Source: JAPPLB01 sp965208945
GTDB taxonomy: Bacteria; Acidobacteriota; Terriglobia; Bryobacterales; UBA6623
Reading direction: 5' to 3'
DNA length: 64,000 bases
Assembly (NCBI GenBank): GCA_965208945.1
Contig: OZ242366.1
Location: forward strand, 3,658,001 to 3,722,000
Below the pieces are notes generated by a model. That model was not told where the DNA came from and searched no databases. It saw only the letters and a list, made by a program, of their open reading frames with translations. How positions within the stretch are numbered: the stretch's first letter is position 1; the number at the start of each line of letters is the position of its first letter. The translations under genes and the position numbers were made by a program. Below, in pieces: positions 61,616 to 64,000 of this stretch.

Positions 61616-62377
61616 TTACAGGTGGGCCAAGGTCTTTTGGGAGTACTCGGCTAGTCCGAGCTTCTCCAGCAACCGGATCACCGGCCAAGCCGGATCGATC
61701 TCGCCCCGGGTCGCCTTCATGGTCGCCGAGCGCGGGAACTCATGGTGATTGTTGTGCAACCCTTCGCCCGCTGTGAGCAGCGCTACCCATTGCAGGTTCG
61801 TCGCCTTTTGATGCTTGAAGTTCCGGTAGCCGACCTTGTGGCAAACGCTGTTGATCATGGCGTTCAGGAAAATATATATGCCGGCGTTGAGGAACCAGGT
61901 CGCAATCCCGAGTAACCCGCCGGCCCACCAGCTCAGACCAAAGAAATAGGGGAAAGAGAGGGCCAAAATCATCATTCCGATCGCCGGCCCCAAGTCGCCG
62001 ATGAGGGGAATCCGGTCGATCAGATCGTGCTTCCAATGAGGTGTGAATGTCTCGATCGTTTTCTGGTTCTTGATTTCTCGTTTGTACATCACGACATTGA
62101 GAAAAAGCACTTTCCACAACCCCTCGATGTAGGGACTATGGGGGTCACCTTCCTCGTCGGAAAAACGGTGGTGTTTACGATGCACTGCGGCCCACTCGCG
62201 CGGCTTGATCCCGGTCGCCAGCGCCAGTTCCAGATGCATCAGAAAAGCAACGAACGGATGGAGCTTGAGTCCTTCATGGGTTACCGTTCGATGAAGGTAG
62301 ATCGTTGTGCAAAAGCTGGAGATCTGTGCGATGACGAAAGCCGCAAAGATGCACCATAGTGCGATCGATAGCATCAT
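61616..62377 (-). CDS. acyl-CoA/acyl-lipid desaturase
   Basis: A membrane di-iron fatty-acid desaturase of the delta-9 type, 253 residues. The three histidine boxes are HRTVTH (29-34), HRKHH (66-70) and HNNHHE (about 209-214), with four hydrophobic segments around them. It introduces a double bond into acyl chains, adjusting membrane fluidity. Upstream are two adjacent ATG codons; MMLSIALW is used. Electron donors are not evident in the window. Confidence 0.92.
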   Translation of the reverse strand: MMLSIALWCIFAAFVIAQISSFCTTIYLHRTVTHEGLKLHPFVAFLMHLELALATGIKPREWAAVHRKHHRFSDEEGDPHSPYIEGLWKVLFLNVVMYKREIKNQKTIETFTPHWKHDLIDRIPLIGDLGPAIGMMILALSFPYFFGLSWWAGGLLGIATWFLNAGIYIFLNAMINSVCHKVGYRNFKHQKATNLQWVALLTAGEGLHNNHHEFPRSATMKATRGEIDPAWPVIRLLEKLGLAEYSQKTLAHL

Positions 62378-62510
62378 TATTTCCTCGACTCGGGGTTGTG
62401 GCGACCGGAGGAGGGAACCGTTACGAAAACGGCTGACTTGGGCAGGTCAGGACTCCCCACATACCCGTATAATCCTATCATGGACCAGCCTGGAGATGGG
62501 ATGTCCGCTA
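62378..62510. other. region upstream of the desaturase
   Basis: A perfect TATAAT occurs on the plus strand at 62468-62473 but no matched -35 box or downstream gene supports a plus-strand promoter. It ends at the TA flank of element A7. Confidence 0.3.
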
Positions 62511-62689
62511 GCCTGCATTTCTCACCACCCGACGGTCGAAGCACGCGATACGACCGCCAGGACTTCGTTGCGCTTGCTTGCCGTGCTCAACGTACGGTTC
62601 AAGTACGCCTGCGCGCGCCAAGCGGCGCGCGCCTCGTCCTGACGGCCCTCTCACGCACTTCGCCTCGCCGCGTGGTGAGAAATGCAGGC
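62511..62689 (+). mobile_element. family A element, copy A7
   Basis: Full-length 179 bp with perfect 18-bp ends. The left flank is TA, the right is TT. Differences from A5 include GACGGTCG near the left end and CGTACGGTTC in the apical loop. About 190 bp of DNA with no recognised feature follow before the SDR gene. Confidence 0.88.
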
Positions 62690-62883
62690 TTGCCCTGAGA
62701 ACCGTACACGACACCGCTTTTTTGCGATGGCCACTCCGTTCATATCGCGCCAGTTTGTCCTGCGAACCTGCCCAGCGGAAAACTGTGGCTACGAGCATCC
62801 TGCATAAGGGGTTCGACATTTCCTCGACCGCCGGACGTCTGCTCCGACCTACGCCCTGAAGGCCGGGGCAAACAACGACCAAG

Positions 62884-63654
62884 TCAGATTCCTTTCGCCA
62901 GAAAACCGCCGTCTACGGGGATCGTCACACCCGTGACGAATTTCGCTGAGTCCGATGCCAGGAATACCACGGCACCGACCATCTCATCGAGGGTTCCGAT
63001 CCGGCCCATGGGCGTACGACGGATGATCGCTTCCATGCGCTCCGGAATATCAAGCACCTTGGTATTCATCGGTGTTCGGAACACGCCGGGAGCCACCGCG
63101 TTCACACGCACGCCGTGGGGCGCCCACTCCGTGGCAAGCGTCTCGGTGAGCATCTTGACACCTGCCTTGCTGCAGTTATAGGCGCAAACCTGAGCGAAAC
63201 TCACGAAGCTGGTCATCGATGCCGTATTGATAATGACACCCGAGCCCTGCTTGATCATCTGGCGTCCGAAAATCTGGTTGGCGCGGAAGCTCCCGTTGAG
63301 GTTGATGTCGATGATGCGGGTCCATTCTTCTTCCGGCACCTCAACGGACGGCTCTTTCTTGAGCACTCCCGCCGTGACCAAGGCCACATCCACTCGGCCG
63401 AACTCGGCGACCACGCGGTCACGCAGGTTTTCAAGTGAGGCCCGGTTTTGAACGTCTGAAGTGATCGCCAGTGTTTTTGATCCCAGTGATTGCAGTTCCT
63501 CTGCGACGGCATGGACCATGTCCTCTCGTCGGCTGCTCGCTACAACCGTAGCCCCCGACCGAGCGAGGCCGAGCGCGACCGCGTGTCCGATGCCCGTCGT
63601 GCCGCCTACGACAACCGCGATCTTGCCTGTGAGATCAAAAAGAGCTTCTGACAA
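62884..63654 (-). CDS. short-chain dehydrogenase/reductase
   Basis: A classical SDR of 256 residues that oxidises or reduces hydroxyl/keto groups with NAD(P). Visible are VVVGGTTGIGHAVA (TGxxxGIG-type nucleotide motif; the first Thr-Gly replaced by Gly-Gly), INTASM (catalytic Ser), YNCSKAG (Tyr and Lys), and PGVFRTPM. Form is closest to gluconate 5-dehydrogenase or 3-oxoacyl reductase types; substrate unknown. The C-terminus ends PVDGGFLAKGI, complete. Confidence 0.9.
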   Translation of the reverse strand: MSEALFDLTGKIAVVVGGTTGIGHAVALGLARSGATVVASSRREDMVHAVAEELQSLGSKTLAITSDVQNRASLENLRDRVVAEFGRVDVALVTAGVLKKEPSVEVPEEEWTRIIDINLNGSFRANQIFGRQMIKQGSGVIINTASMTSFVSFAQVCAYNCSKAGVKMLTETLATEWAPHGVRVNAVAPGVFRTPMNTKVLDIPERMEAIIRRTPMGRIGTLDEMVGAVVFLASDSAKFVTGVTIPVDGGFLAKGI

Positions 63655-63683
63655 GGAATCACCTCAAAGCCGGCAAACGCACC

Positions 63684-63712
63684 ATTATAGATCGATGGCG
63701 ATCCTTGCAAGG
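63684..63712 (-). promoter_or_regulatory. possible promoter of the SDR gene
   Basis: On the minus strand a perfect TATAAT occupies 63689-63684, about 30 bases upstream of the SDR start. The -35 side has only CCTTGC at 63712-63707, a weak match at 17-bp spacing. The call rests on the -10 box and position. Confidence 0.4.
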
Positions 63713-63891
63713 CTCAACGGAAAACAAGAGGAGGGAGCCATACCCCGCCCATCCGTCCATTGGGAGAAAGATGGAGCCTCACTCGATCTTGGATTAGGGG
63801 ACGGTTTGCTATGCGCCTTTGCAACGACCTGCTCAACAAATGCAATGGACTCTTCTAGACTATAGGAGTACATCTCTGCCCGAGGTCACTC

Positions 63892-64000
63892 ATGAAAATC
63901 CGACTCGTTGTCATTCTTTCCTTCTGCATCCTTTTCGTCTGGGGACTCACCGCCGAGCGTGACCGTGTCGAAGCCCTCGAAATCGGCCGCCACAACACCG
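63892..64000 (+). CDS. start of a secreted protein, cut by the window
   Basis: Only 36 codons are visible: MKIRLVVILSFCILFVWGL followed by TAERDRVEALEIGRHNT. The first 22 residues look like a Sec signal peptide. Nothing in the visible part identifies the mature protein. The reading frame is open to the end of the window. Confidence 0.55.
   Translation, partial: MKIRLVVILSFCILFVWGLTAERDRVEALEIGRHNT

Overview
The window looks like part of a chromosome from an Acidobacteriota bacterium, most likely of the Bryobacterales/Solibacteres type. The main clue is the secreted metalloprotease at 54836-56584. Its C-terminal domain has the PTQINGQIP and AAPEL pattern of the TIGR03437 family, which is largely confined to Solibacter relatives. 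Supporting clues are the glycine-rich TonB protein, many Tat- and Sec-exported catabolic enzymes, a Cys-type sulfatase and a DUF1080 protein. The DNA is GC-rich and densely coded. I saw no phage, plasmid, CRISPR or defence genes.

Layout. 1-5959: sugar-acid-type enzymes (HpcH/HpaI aldolase, 2-hydroxyacid dehydrogenase), a class V aminotransferase and glycogen branching enzyme. 5960-7633: tRNA with CAT anticodon, then a sulfatase lipoprotein. 7844-11558: Nudix hydrolase, nicotinamidase, Gfo/Idh/MocA oxidoreductase and an orphan Rossmann-like protein. 11707-19190: divergent PHP hydrolase and GT4 glycosyltransferase, exported enolase-superfamily enzyme, TonB and AI-2E transporter. 19487-23145: three tandem secreted amidohydrolases, the third a wreck. 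23280-28993: rsmE, ruvAB, deoxynucleoside kinase, aquaporin and rsmI. 29053-33884: DUF1080 protein, M24 peptidase, an IS110 element and an aminotransferase. 34000-42156: YdiJ-like flavo-FeS dehydrogenase, three tandem EamA exporters, an aminotransferase and an SMP-30 lactonase. 42278-51585: purE, lepA, a Gld-like ABC operon with DUF4340, and a TolC-type protein. 51854-58825: truA, two Tat-exported fumarylacetoacetate-hydrolase paralogues, the metalloprotease, thiG, ftsB and cutA. 59170-64000: SGNH/TPR protein, desaturase, SDR and the start of a secreted protein.

The unusual content is repetitive DNA. Family A is a 179-bp element with perfect 18-bp terminal inverted repeats and TA flanks. It has five full-length copies and two remnants, all in one orientation. 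Family B is a roughly 260-bp element with about 19-bp TIRs beginning (A/G)CAGCCCGTGTC; it has three copies and a solo end. Repeat C is a 90-bp sequence found twice, each time to the right of a family A element. The IS110 element has a structured non-coding segment upstream of its transposase that is a good bridge-RNA candidate. Family A elements have shaped genes here: two intact ORFs and one broken ORF end exactly on the TAG formed by the TA target plus the element's first G.

The window also shows repeated tandem duplication of exported or membrane proteins: amidohydrolases x3, EamA x3, FAH x2. Most exported enzymes appear to serve breakdown of carbohydrate or sugar-acid substrates outside the cytoplasm. 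The remainder are housekeeping genes for DNA repair, translation, cofactors and cell division. All functions are inferred from sequence reading alone; no database search was run.
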